The notes beneath the pieces were generated by a model. That model had not been told where the DNA came from. It saw only the letters and a program-made list of their open reading frames with translations, and searched no databases. A stretch of 64,000 bases of DNA, from positions 320,895 to 384,894 of the forward strand of contig NZ_QZVT01000005.1 of assembly GCF_003602275.1 (NCBI RefSeq), in the 5' to 3' direction. The translations under genes and the position numbers were made by a program. This DNA is from Arthrobacter cheniae. GTDB lineage: Bacteria > Actinomycetota > Actinomycetes > Actinomycetales > Micrococcaceae. Position 1 is the first letter of the stretch; each line of letters begins with the position of its first letter. This document shows positions 54,123 to 62,216 of this stretch, in pieces.

Positions 54123-55077
54123 GGGCTCGCGGGTGCGCTGCCGCGTAGACCTCGCGCAGCGTATCTGCGGTGACCAGGGTGTAGACCTGAGTGGTGGTGA
54201 CGGACGCGTGCCCGAGGAGTTCCTGCACCACGCGGACGTCCGCGCCACCTTCGAGCAGATGGGTGGCGAAGGAGTGCCGGAGCGTGTGGGGCGAGACGTC
54301 CTGCTTCACCTCTGCACGCTCGGTCGCCGTCTTCAGGATGCTCCAGGCGCTCTGCCGGCTGAGGCGGCCTCCCCGGACGTTGAGGAAGAGCGCAGGGCTA
54401 CCCTTGCCCTTGGACGCGAGCGCGGGCCTCCCCCGTACGAGATAGGCGTCGACGGCCCGGGCCGCGTAGGAGCCCACAGGAACAAGCCGCTCCTTGGAGC
54501 CCTTGCCGGTGAGGCGGACGACGGCGGGACCGTCGAGCGCGTCGCTGACGGAGACGTCGTCGACGTCGAGGCCGATGGCCTCACTGATGCGCGCTCCGGT
54601 GGAGTAGAGGAACTCGAGCAGCGCCCTATCCCGCTGGCCCGCCGGGGTGCTGGTATCGACGGATTCGAGGATCTTCACGACGTCGGCCACCGGGATGGCC
54701 TTGGGCAGGCGTTGCCCCGTCATCGGTGGGTGGACGTCCCGGGCCGGATCGCCCTCGGTCATGCCCTCCAGCGCCCAGAACCGGTGAAGTCCGCGCACTG
54801 CGACGATCGTGCGCGCTGCGGATCTCGGGCTCAGCGGCGACAGTCCATCCTCGCCGGAGACGACCGCCTGCGCGAACGCGGAGACATCGTGCCGGGTGAT
54901 ACCGGCCGCGTCGACGACGTGACGGCCACCTAGGAATGCCTCGTAGCGCCTCAGATCGCGCCGGTAGGCCGCCAGTGTGTTCAGGGACAGGCCCCGCTCC
55001 ACGGACATGTGCTGCAGGTAGTCCCTGACGAGGGCGGACAGAGGCCCGTCCCCTTCGGCCGGCGCCGGTTCCGGCAT
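54115..55077 (-). CDS. xerD: Tyrosine recombinase XerD
   Basis: Site-specific recombinase that resolves chromosome dimers at dif with FtsK. The 320 residues show an N-terminal SAM-like domain ([24 protein letters not shown]) and the catalytic set: Arg in [12 protein letters not shown], Lys in [14 protein letters not shown], His-x-x-Arg in [15 protein letters not shown], His in [14 protein letters not shown] and nucleophile Tyr at its end. ATG 55077 is used; no strong ribosome binding site is visible and the NUDIX stop is six bases away. Gene order NUDIX-pyrG and recN upstream matches Rv1701-Rv1696. No integron or phage is nearby, so it is a housekeeping Xer and not a mobile-element integrase. 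Confidence 0.94.
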   Translation of the reverse strand: MPEPAPAEGDGPLSALVRDYLQHMSVERGLSLNTLAAYRRDLRRYEAFLGGRHVVDAAGITRHDVSAFAQAVVSGEDGLSPLSPRSAARTIVAVRGLHRFWALEGMTEGDPARDVHPPMTGQRLPKAIPVADVVKILESVDTSTPAGQRDRALLEFLYSTGARISEAIGLDVDDVSVSDALDGPAVVRLTGKGSKERLVPVGSYAARAVDAYLVRGRPALASKGKGSPALFLNVRGGRLSRQSAWSILKTATERAEVKQDVSPHTLRHSFATHLLEGGADVRVVQELLGHASVTTTQVYTLVTADTLREVYAAAHPRARA

Positions 55078-55082
55078 GCTGG

Positions 55083-55772
55083 TCAGCTCTCGAGCACGGC
55101 GCCGCGCGGCCACGTCGAATGCTGGCTGGGGTGTTCGGGCCAGGGCGTCGTCGCGGGACGGAGGTCGGCGAAGCCGTTTCCACGTGCCACACCGGCCGCG
55201 AGGATAGCGGCCACGGCGGACGGGCTGTGGATGCGGCCCTCGAGCGCTGCGCTGATCGCGGTATCGAGATCCACCCACTTCAGCTCGATCTCGGCTTCCT
55301 CGTGGGTGCGAGTGTGCCGGTCGGACTCGGGAACGTCGCCGATCCCGCGCGCCAGGTACACCCGCAGGGCCTCGGAGGAGGACCCCGGCGACAGGAACAG
55401 GTCCACCAGTACATGCCACCGACCCGCCGTGAGGTCGGCTTCCTCCGCCAGCTCCCGGGCGGCGGCGTCGACGAAGTCCTCACCCTCCTCGTCGAGCAAT
55501 CCGGCCGGGATCTCCCAGAGCGCCATGCGAACCGGGTGGCGGTACTGGCGTATGAGCAGCACCTGATCGTCATCATTGAGCACCAGGACGGCGACCGCAC
55601 CGGGATGCCGGATGAAGTCACGCGTGATGGACTCGCCGTCATCCGTCAGGGTGAACTCCTCACTGACGACATCCCACACCCGCCCCTCGTAGACCGTCGT
55701 GGTCCCGAGCAGCCGGCGCGGGCTCTGCTCGTCGCCGAAGGTGTCGCTGTCGTGCCCTGCCACCAGCAGCAC
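55083..55772 (-). CDS. NUDIX hydrolase, ADP-ribose pyrophosphatase type
   Basis: A 229-residue NUDIX enzyme with [44 protein letters not shown] (quoted in parts: [32 protein letters not shown]), the hallmark of ADP-ribose pyrophosphatases (Rv1700-like). GTG 55772 is the start, two bases after pyrG; AAGG lies about nine bases upstream. The N-terminal 30 residues are polar. It is coupled to pyrG and precedes xerD. Confidence 0.9.
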   Translation of the reverse strand: MLLVAGHDSDTFGDEQSPRRLLGTTTVYEGRVWDVVSEEFTLTDDGESITRDFIRHPGAVAVLVLNDDDQVLLIRQYRHPVRMALWEIPAGLLDEEGEDFVDAAARELAEEADLTAGRWHVLVDLFLSPGSSSEALRVYLARGIGDVPESDRHTRTHEEAEIELKWVDLDTAISAALEGRIHSPSAVAAILAAGVARGNGFADLRPATTPWPEHPSQHSTWPRGAVLES

Positions 55773-55774
55773 CG

Positions 55775-57475
55775 TCAGACCTTCGCGCCGCGGCGCTCGA
55801 GCGCCGCCTTGACGAGGCCCGCGAACAGCGGGTGAGGGCGCGTCGGCCGGGAACTCAGCTCGGGGTGGGCCTGGGTGGAGACGTAGTAGGGGTGGACGTC
55901 CTTCGGAAGCTCGGCGAACTCCACGAGCTTGCCGTCCGTCGTCGTGCCCGAGAACACCAGACCCGCCTCGGCGATCTGGTCGCGGTACTCGTTGTTCACC
56001 TCGTAGCGGTGGCGGTGGCGCTCGAACACGGTCGTCTTGCCGTAGGTCGCGGCGATGACCGAGCCCTCCTGGAGCTTGGCCTCCCAGCGACCGAGGCGCA
56101 TGGTGCCACCCATGTCACCTTCACCGGCCACGATCTCGAGCTGCTCGGCCATGGTCGCGATGACGGGGTACGTGGTGTCCGGCTCGAACTCGCTCGAGGA
56201 GGCGCCCTCGAGTCCGACGACGTTCCGGGCGTATTCGATGACCATGCACTGCAGGCCCAGGCAAAGACCGAGCGTCGGGATCTTGTTCTCGCGCGCATAG
56301 GTCAGCGCCCCGAGTTTGCCCTCGAGTCCGCGGATCCCGAATCCCCCGGGGATGCAGACCGCGTCGACGCCCTCGAGGGCCTTCCTTGCGCCCTCGGGTG
56401 TCTGGCAGTCATCGGAGGGCACCCACTTGATGGTGACCTTCGTCTTGTTCGCGAAGCCTCCGGCTCGCAGCGCCTCGGTGACGGAGAGGTAGGCGTCGGG
56501 CAGGTCGATGTATTTGCCGACGAGCGCCACCTCGACGTGGTGCTTCGGGTTGTGGACCACCTCGAGCAGCTTGTTCCACTTGGTCCAGTTGACATCCTTG
56601 AACTTCAGGTTCAGGGCCTGCACGATGTATGCATCGAGGCCCTGCGCGTGAAGGGTCTTCGGGATGTCGTAGATGCTCGGCGCGTCAGCGGCGTTCACGA
56701 CGGCGTCGATGTCGACGTCGCACATGCGCCCGATCTTCTCGCGCATGGCCATGGGCACCTCGCGGTCGGAGCGGATGACGATCGCGTCCGGCTGGATACC
56801 GATCGAGCGAAGCATCGCGACCGAGTGCTGCGTCGGCTTGGTCTTCAGTTCCTGGGACGGACCGATGTAGGGCACCAGGGAGACGTGCAGGAAGAAGACA
56901 TTGTTCCTGCCGACGTCCTGGCGGACCTGGCGTGCCGACTCGAGGAAAGGCTGGGACTCGATGTCTCCTACCGTGCCGCCGATCTCGGTGATGATCACGT
57001 CGGGGGCCTTCTTGCCGGGCGCCGCCTCGGCGGGCAGGCGCATGCGGCGTTTGATCTCGTCCGTGATGTGCGGAATGACCTGCACGGTGTCGCCGAGGTA
57101 TTCACCACGGCGCTCCCTGGCGATGACCGTGGAGTACACCTGGCCGGTCGTCACGTTGGCGGAGCCGTCGAGGTTCTCGTCGAGGAACCGCTCGTAGTGG
57201 CCGATATCGAGGTCGGTCTCGGCTCCGTCGTCCGTCACGAACACCTCGCCGTGCTGGAAGGGGTTCATGGTGCCGGGATCGACGTTCAGATAGGGATCAA
57301 GCTTCTGCATCGTCACGGAGAGGCCGCGCGCCCGGAGGAGATGACCCAGGCTTGATGCCGTCAGTCCCTTGCCGAGTGAGGAGGCCACGCCGCCAGTCAC
57401 GAAGATGTGCTTGGTCGTTGCGGACTTGAGGAACCGGGAGTTTATTTGCTGCGCCACGGAGTTCAAGGCTATCAC
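55775..57475 (-). CDS. pyrG: CTP synthase
   Basis: Converts UTP to CTP with glutamine. The 566 residues have the synthetase domain ([24 protein letters not shown]-binding) and a class I glutaminase domain with the catalytic Cys in [13 protein letters not shown] and His/Glu in the [12 protein letters not shown] region. The start is GTG 57475, which overlaps the recN stop; TACCGT lies exactly six bases upstream, so a leaderless transcript from within recN is possible. A GTG at 57457 is an alternative and would shorten the N-terminus by six residues. Confidence 0.96.
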   Translation of the reverse strand: MIALNSVAQQINSRFLKSATTKHIFVTGGVASSLGKGLTASSLGHLLRARGLSVTMQKLDPYLNVDPGTMNPFQHGEVFVTDDGAETDLDIGHYERFLDENLDGSANVTTGQVYSTVIARERRGEYLGDTVQVIPHITDEIKRRMRLPAEAAPGKKAPDVIITEIGGTVGDIESQPFLESARQVRQDVGRNNVFFLHVSLVPYIGPSQELKTKPTQHSVAMLRSIGIQPDAIVIRSDREVPMAMREKIGRMCDVDIDAVVNAADAPSIYDIPKTLHAQGLDAYIVQALNLKFKDVNWTKWNKLLEVVHNPKHHVEVALVGKYIDLPDAYLSVTEALRAGGFANKTKVTIKWVPSDDCQTPEGARKALEGVDAVCIPGGFGIRGLEGKLGALTYARENKIPTLGLCLGLQCMVIEYARNVVGLEGASSSEFEPDTTYPVIATMAEQLEIVAGEGDMGGTMRLGRWEAKLQEGSVIAATYGKTTVFERHRHRYEVNNEYRDQIAEAGLVFSGTTTDGKLVEFAELPKDVHPYYVSTQAHPELSSRPTRPHPLFAGLVKAALERRGAKV

Positions 57476-59199
57476 CGAGCGACGGTACGGGCAGCATCGG
57501 CGAGAAGCTCCTCGGCGTGCGCCCGTGCCGAAGCGGAGTCCTCCTGGCCGGCGAGCATCCTCGCGAGCTCGCGAACCCGCTCGTCCTCGGGCAGGACCTC
57601 GACGTCGCTGGCAGTCACTCCTCCCCCGTCGCCGTCCCGGGAGACGTTCTTCGTGACGCGGATGTGACGGGCGGCGAATGCGGCGACCTGGGGCAGGTGC
57701 GTCACCACGATGACCTGGACGTGTTCTGCCAGCATCGCAAGCCTCCGCCCAATCTCCACTGCAGCCTTGCCGCCGACGCCTGCATCAACTTCGTCGAACA
57801 CGAACGTAGGCACCGGATCGACGGCGGCCAGGACCACCTCGATCGCCAGCATCACGCGCGAGAGCTCACCACCCGAAGCCCCCTTGCCGAGGGCCCTCGG
57901 CGCCGAGCCCGGATGCGGTTGCAGGTTGAACGAGATGTCGTCGGCACCGTGGATTGTGAGTGATTCCGCAGCCGTGAGGTCGATGAGCAGCTGTGCGTCC
58001 GGCATGGCGAGGGCGGTCAGCTCGTCGCTGACTTTCCCTGCCAGGCTGCCGGCGGCCGTACGCCGCAGGGCGGACAGTGCGTCGGCGAGCTCATGGACCT
58101 GCCGGTCCAGGTCGTCGATCTCGTCGTCGAGCGCCTCGACGCGGGAGGAGTCTCCGCTGAGTTCCAGGAGCCGCTTGACGGCGTCCTCCTGCCATGCAAG
58201 CACCTCATCGATGGTCGGGGCGTACTTGCGCACCAGGACGGAGAGTGCGGCACGGCGCGACTCGACCTCCTCGAGCCTGCCCGCGCCCTCACCGTCGAGG
58301 GAGGTTCCGTAGCCGGCCAGCTCTGCGGAGATGTCCGCCAGAAGGTAGCCGACCTCCGCGAGGCGCTCGGCGAGCCTGCCCAGATCGGCGTCGTGCTCCT
58401 CGACGGCCTCGAGCTGCCGCTTCGCCTCGTCGACCAGCGACACGGCGTCGGCACTGGCCCCGATCTCCTCGGAGATCAGCGCCTGATGGGCCACGAGGGC
58501 TGCTGTTCGAAGCTCCTCGAGGTTGCCGAGACGCATCGACTCAGCCTTCAGGGCGGCGTCCTCCCCGGGCTGAGGGTCGAGCTCTCCGATCTCGGCCAGG
58601 GCAGCTTCCAGGCCTTCGGCCTCGCGGAGCCGCTCACGGGCCTCGCTCCTCAGCCTGTCGCGTTCGGCGAGGGCGTCGCGCCAGCGGCGAAAAGCATCCT
58701 CGTAGGCGCGCAGGGCCTCCTCGACGGGTTTCCCACCGAACTTGTCGAGGGCCTGCCGCTGGGCGGGGGCACCCTTCAGGCGCAACTGGTCGGATTGCCC
58801 ATGCACGACAACGAGCTCGTCCCCCAGTTCTGCCAGCACACCGACGGGGGCCGCGCGGCCACCGACGTAGGCACGGCTGCGCCCCTCGCTCGTCACCGTC
58901 CTCGCGAGGATCAGTTCCGCGACGCCGTCGTACTCCTCCATCGAGGCGCCGGCTTCCACGGCCCTCAGTGCGGCGGCACTGCTGGGGTCCAGCCGCAGGA
59001 CAGCCTCGGCGGAGGCGGACTTCGCCCCGAGCCGAACGGCGCCGGCATCCGATCGGGCCCCCCGTAGCAGCCCGAGGGCTGTGATCACCATCGTCTTGCC
59101 TGCACCGGTCTCACCGGTCACGACCGTCAGTCCCGGTCCGAGATTCAGCGTGGCGTCCCTGATGACGCCGAGGTCGCGGATCCGCATCTCCTCGATCAT
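57472..59199 (-). CDS. recN: DNA repair protein RecN
   Basis: SMC-like ATPase that acts at double-strand breaks. The 575 residues start [13 protein letters not shown], a RecN signature, with the P-loop [13 protein letters not shown] (27-39), a long coiled-coil centre (about 150-390, rich in Glu, Leu and Arg) and C-terminal [26 protein letters not shown] and [17 protein letters not shown] 59199 overlaps the nadK stop (ATGA); the frame to 59385 continues inside nadK. No LexA box is visible, so the gene is read from the tlyA/nadK transcript. Confidence 0.95.
   Translation of the reverse strand: MIEEMRIRDLGVIRDATLNLGPGLTVVTGETGAGKTMVITALGLLRGARSDAGAVRLGAKSASAEAVLRLDPSSAAALRAVEAGASMEEYDGVAELILARTVTSEGRSRAYVGGRAAPVGVLAELGDELVVVHGQSDQLRLKGAPAQRQALDKFGGKPVEEALRAYEDAFRRWRDALAERDRLRSEARERLREAEGLEAALAEIGELDPQPGEDAALKAESMRLGNLEELRTAALVAHQALISEEIGASADAVSLVDEAKRQLEAVEEHDADLGRLAERLAEVGYLLADISAELAGYGTSLDGEGAGRLEEVESRRAALSVLVRKYAPTIDEVLAWQEDAVKRLLELSGDSSRVEALDDEIDDLDRQVHELADALSALRRTAAGSLAGKVSDELTALAMPDAQLLIDLTAAESLTIHGADDISFNLQPHPGSAPRALGKGASGGELSRVMLAIEVVLAAVDPVPTFVFDEVDAGVGGKAAVEIGRRLAMLAEHVQVIVVTHLPQVAAFAARHIRVTKNVSRDGDGGGVTASDVEVLPEDERVRELARMLAGQEDSASARAHAEELLADAARTVAR
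57482..57487 (-). promoter_or_regulatory. Possible -10 element for a leaderless pyrG transcript inside recN
   Basis: Minus-strand TACCGT, then CGCTCG, then GTG at 57475. The sequence codes for the last residues of RecN, so it is constrained by both genes; this makes it the weakest of the five leaderless matches. Confidence 0.35.
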
Positions 59200-60116
59200 T
59201 GCGCCGCTCCGTCCTGGTGCTTGATCGGGCCGCGCCACCCCTGGATAGGGAGCTCGAACTTGCGCACGAGCCGCTCCGAGAAGGGCGTCTGCCGGGTACG
59301 GGCAAGCCGAACAGGGTAGTCGGATCGCCGCACTTCGACGCGGGCACCCGGCGGTAGTTCGATGCTCCGCCGACCATCGCACCACAGCACACCGGCCGCG
59401 TCCGTGCGGGTGAGCAGTTCGACGGCGAGCACCGACGTGGGTGCGACCACGAGCGGTTTGGCGAAGAGCGCGTGGGCGCTGATCGGCACCATGAGGAGTG
59501 CCTCCACCTCGGGCCAGACGATCGGCCCGCTGGCGGAGAACGCGTACGCCGTAGAACCGGTCGGCGTGGCGAGGACCACTCCATCGCAGCCGAAGGAGCT
59601 GACAGGACGGCCGTCGACTTCCATCACGACCTCGATCATGCGCTCACGGTTCGCCTTCTCCACGGCGGCCTCATTGAGGGCCCAGCTGGTGCCCAACAGG
59701 GTATCCCCCTGCCACACGAGGACCTCGATGGTGGTCCGCTCCTCCACGGTGTAGCTGCGGTCGGCGACCCAGCGCACCGTCTCCTCGAGATCAGCACGCT
59801 CACTCTCCGCCAGGAATCCCACGTGTCCGAGATTGACGCCGAGCAGGGGGATGCCTGCTTCGCGAACGAGTTCGGCCGCGCGGAGGATGGTGCCGTCACC
59901 ACCGAGCACCATGACGAGTTCGACGTCGCCGAAGTCGTCACCCAACACCTCGGCGGGAGCGGCCAGCGCACCGTACTCGCGCTGGATGTCGGCGAGCTCC
60001 TCGGGACGCATGACCGGCTGGAGACCGAGCTCATGCAGGCGCGTACACGCTTCCTGCGCCGCGATCATCGCGTTCCTGCGGCCGGTGTGCGCGAGCACCA
60101 TAATTCGTCTACTCAT
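59196..60116 (-). CDS. nadK: NAD kinase
   Basis: Makes NADP from NAD using ATP or polyphosphate. The 306 residues contain VLGGDGTILRAAEL (GGDGT at about 74), LGVNLGHVGFLAE, ALNEAAVEKA, and CDGVVLATPTGSTAYAFSASGP. ATG 60116 overlaps the tlyA stop by eight bases; a TTG one codon upstream opens the longer frame and is not needed. Part of the tlyA-nadK-recN operon, as in M. tuberculosis Rv1694-Rv1696. Confidence 0.95.
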   Translation of the reverse strand: MSRRIMVLAHTGRRNAMIAAQEACTRLHELGLQPVMRPEELADIQREYGALAAPAEVLGDDFGDVELVMVLGGDGTILRAAELVREAGIPLLGVNLGHVGFLAESERADLEETVRWVADRSYTVEERTTIEVLVWQGDTLLGTSWALNEAAVEKANRERMIEVVMEVDGRPVSSFGCDGVVLATPTGSTAYAFSASGPIVWPEVEALLMVPISAHALFAKPLVVAPTSVLAVELLTRTDAAGVLWCDGRRSIELPPGARVEVRRSDYPVRLARTRQTPFSERLVRKFELPIQGWRGPIKHQDGAAQ

Positions 60117-60960
60117 CAAGCTCCGTCTGATCGGTGGAGCGGCGCGGTGGCGGGAAGAGGCTGCTCTCAGCGAGTGCCCGCTCCGTCAACCGGTCCAGCT
60201 CCTCTTCGATCCTAGGCATCAATCCTCCGCGGGGCACCTTTATCCACACGAAGTACTCCAGGTTGCCGTCCTGTCCCGGCAATTCGCTCTGCGCAATTCC
60301 GGCGAGATTCAGCCCGCACGCAAGCGCAGACCGCAGGACGCCTCCTACTGCGCGACGTCGGGCGTTGTCCGACGTCACGACGCCCAGGCGGTTGAGGCCA
60401 CCGCGGCCGACTTCGAACTGGGGCTTCGCCATCAGCAGCAGGTCACCGCCTGCCTCTGTGGCGCCGGCGAGGGCGGCCATGACCAGGCGCAGCGAGATGA
60501 AGGAGAGGTCCGCGACCGTGAGCTGCGCCGGACCGCCGATATCTGCCGGAACGAGGTGACGGACGTTCATGCCCTCGAAGACCTGCACACGCGGGTCGTC
60601 GCGCAACTTCTGTACGAGCTGGCCGTGTCCGACGTCGACTGCCGCGACCTCACGAGCACCCCGCCGGAGGAGGACATCGGTGAAACCGCCTGTCGACGCA
60701 CCGGCGTCGAGGCACCGCTTGTCCGCGGGATCAACCGCAGGAAAGGCACGCAGGGCGCCGTCGAGCTTCTTCCCCGCCCGGCTCACGTAGTCCTCACCGC
60801 GTTCCTCGACGAGAAGGATGTCCGCCGGCAGGATGGGGGCTGATGGCTTGCTCACCACGTGTCCGTCCCGGAAGACTCGCCCCGCCGCGATCAGCTGGGC
60901 TGCATGCGACCGTGATCGGGCAAGGCCGCGGAACACCAGTTCCTGGTCAAGGCGAGCCAT
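60109..60960 (-). CDS. tlyA: 16S/23S rRNA 2'-O-methyltransferase TlyA
   Basis: RNA methyltransferase, called hemolysin in older annotation; TlyA of M. tuberculosis methylates 16S C1409 and 23S C1920 and affects capreomycin sensitivity. An S4 domain at the N-terminus (RLDQELVFRGLARSRSHAAQLIAAGRV) is followed by an FtsJ-like fold with the SAM motif CLDAGASTGGFTDVLLRRGA at about 84-103 and LLLMAKPQFEVGR. The ATG at 60960 has GAGGCGGGAG six bases upstream and overlaps the small upstream ORF by 14 bases. Length 283 aa is usual. Confidence 0.94.
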   Translation of the reverse strand: MARLDQELVFRGLARSRSHAAQLIAAGRVFRDGHVVSKPSAPILPADILLVEERGEDYVSRAGKKLDGALRAFPAVDPADKRCLDAGASTGGFTDVLLRRGAREVAAVDVGHGQLVQKLRDDPRVQVFEGMNVRHLVPADIGGPAQLTVADLSFISLRLVMAALAGATEAGGDLLLMAKPQFEVGRGGLNRLGVVTSDNARRRAVGGVLRSALACGLNLAGIAQSELPGQDGNLEYFVWIKVPRGGLMPRIEEELDRLTERALAESSLFPPPRRSTDQTELDE

Positions 60961-61180
60961 GGGCTCCCGCCTCGCGAAGCTTCTGCTGCGGATTCAGTTC
61001 GCCGCTGAGGCGGTCGTGGACGTCGAGGTAGACGTCAGCGTGATTCGACACGGGAAGGTCATCGAGCCGGCCGAGCGCGGCCAGGATCTGATCGATATGG
61101 CGGTCCCCCGTTGATGACGGCACAGAGCCGGCCGTGCTGTCGCCCGTCCTCTCGACGCTTTCGTCATCCATCCCTGCCAT
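60947..61180 (-). CDS. Small hypothetical protein (Rv1693-like position)
   Basis: A 77-residue acidic protein. The C-terminal half reads HIDQILAALGRLDDLPVSNHADVYLDVHDRLSGEL, a pattern conserved in small proteins located between the HAD phosphatase and tlyA in actinobacteria; no function is known. I use ATG 61180, preceded by GGAGGCGG; the ATGs at 61171, 61195 and 61216 are alternatives. It overlaps both neighbours (HAD stop at 61164 and tlyA start at 60960), which supports expression as part of the operon. Confidence 0.75.
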   Translation of the reverse strand: MAGMDDESVERTGDSTAGSVPSSTGDRHIDQILAALGRLDDLPVSNHADVYLDVHDRLSGELNPQQKLREAGAHGSP

Positions 61181-62216
61181 GCCTTCCGCCTCCATCACCC
61201 GCCGGTGTCTCTCCATGCAGCACTACCTGGCGGACCGGCGTGAACGCGACCGACGGCGCAGTGTCCGGGACCTTGTGCGGGTGGGCGGCCCACCAGGCGG
61301 CGCACGCCGCACGCCAGCTGTCGACGTCGTCCTCCCGGCCGCTGACGCTGACCGTCGAGTCCGCGACCCTGGCCCTGGCGTTGCGGCAGGAATAGGAATC
61401 GCCGTCGAAGCTGACCTCGGGATACTCCTCGTACAGGTCGGCGAGGGACGCGATCAGGTACACGGGCCGCTCTTCCACGGTCGCAGCCAGAGCCGTCCGG
61501 ACCGTGTCGACGCCCGTGAGGACCAGAGCCGTTGCCATGCCCGCGCGATTACCACCCAGGATGTCCGTGTCGAGTCGGTCCCCCACGACGAGGGCACGCT
61601 CCACACCGGAATGCCGCGCAGCCGTCTCGAAGAGAGCGGCGCCCGGCTTGCCTGCGATGAGCGGTTGCTTGCCGGTGGCAGCGGCGACGGCGGCGACCAG
61701 CGTCCCGTTCCCCGGTGCGATCCCGCGCTCCTGCGGGATCGACATGTCCGTATTGGTGGCGATCCACGTTGCGCCGGCGGCGACCGCGTAGGCCGCCTCG
61801 GCCAGGTCCTTCCACCCGAGGAGCGGCGAGAAACCCTGGATCACCGCGTCCGGTCGATCGGCTGCCGAGTCGACGACGACGAGGCCCTGCGCGGTGACAG
61901 CCTGTGCGAGTGTGTCACTACCCACCACGAGGACAGTCGATCCGCCGGCTACCTGCGCCGCCAGCAGTTCCGCGCCGGCCAGCGCCGAGCCGAAGACCTG
62001 CTCCGCTGTGGCGGGTGCCCCGAGTTCACGCAGATGCGCGGCGACATCCTCGGAGGACCGCGACGCGTTGTTCGTCACGTAGGCCAGGCTCTTGCCCTCG
62101 AGGGCGAGCCTGTCGAGGGCTTCCGTCGCCCCGTCGATCGCGTTCGGACCGGCATAGACGACGCCGTCGAGGTCCGCGAGCAGCCCGTCGAAACCGTCGA
62201 TCAACCGCTCACTCAT
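61164..62216 (-). CDS. HAD-superfamily (NagD-like) sugar phosphatase
   Basis: A 350-residue HAD phosphatase. The nucleophile motif is DLDGVVYAG (15-23), then FVTNN-type YVTNNASRS, IAGKPGAALFETA and VVGDRLDTDILGGNRAG, the NagD/Pho2 type. The C-terminal 90 residues form an extension beyond the usual fold. ATG 62216 is chosen because AGGAGG lies nine bases upstream; the ATG at 62225 would leave no spacing. It overlaps the TPR gene stop by eight bases. Substrate unknown; glycerol- or nucleotide-phosphates are usual. Matches Rv1692 in order, which is a glycerol-3-phosphate phosphatase in M. tuberculosis. Confidence 0.9.
   Translation of the reverse strand: MSERLIDGFDGLLADLDGVVYAGPNAIDGATEALDRLALEGKSLAYVTNNASRSSEDVAAHLRELGAPATAEQVFGSALAGAELLAAQVAGGSTVLVVGSDTLAQAVTAQGLVVVDSAADRPDAVIQGFSPLLGWKDLAEAAYAVAAGATWIATNTDMSIPQERGIAPGNGTLVAAVAAATGKQPLIAGKPGAALFETAARHSGVERALVVGDRLDTDILGGNRAGMATALVLTGVDTVRTALAATVEERPVYLIASLADLYEEYPEVSFDGDSYSCRNARARVADSTVSVSGREDDVDSWRAACAAWWAAHPHKVPDTAPSVAFTPVRQVVLHGETPAGDGGGRHGRDG

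Noticed and set aside
54115-55077. XerD-like gene as a mobile-element integrase
   Set aside because: It is in the conserved NUDIX-pyrG-recN order, has a typical Xer length and no attachment site, tRNA target or phage genes beside it.
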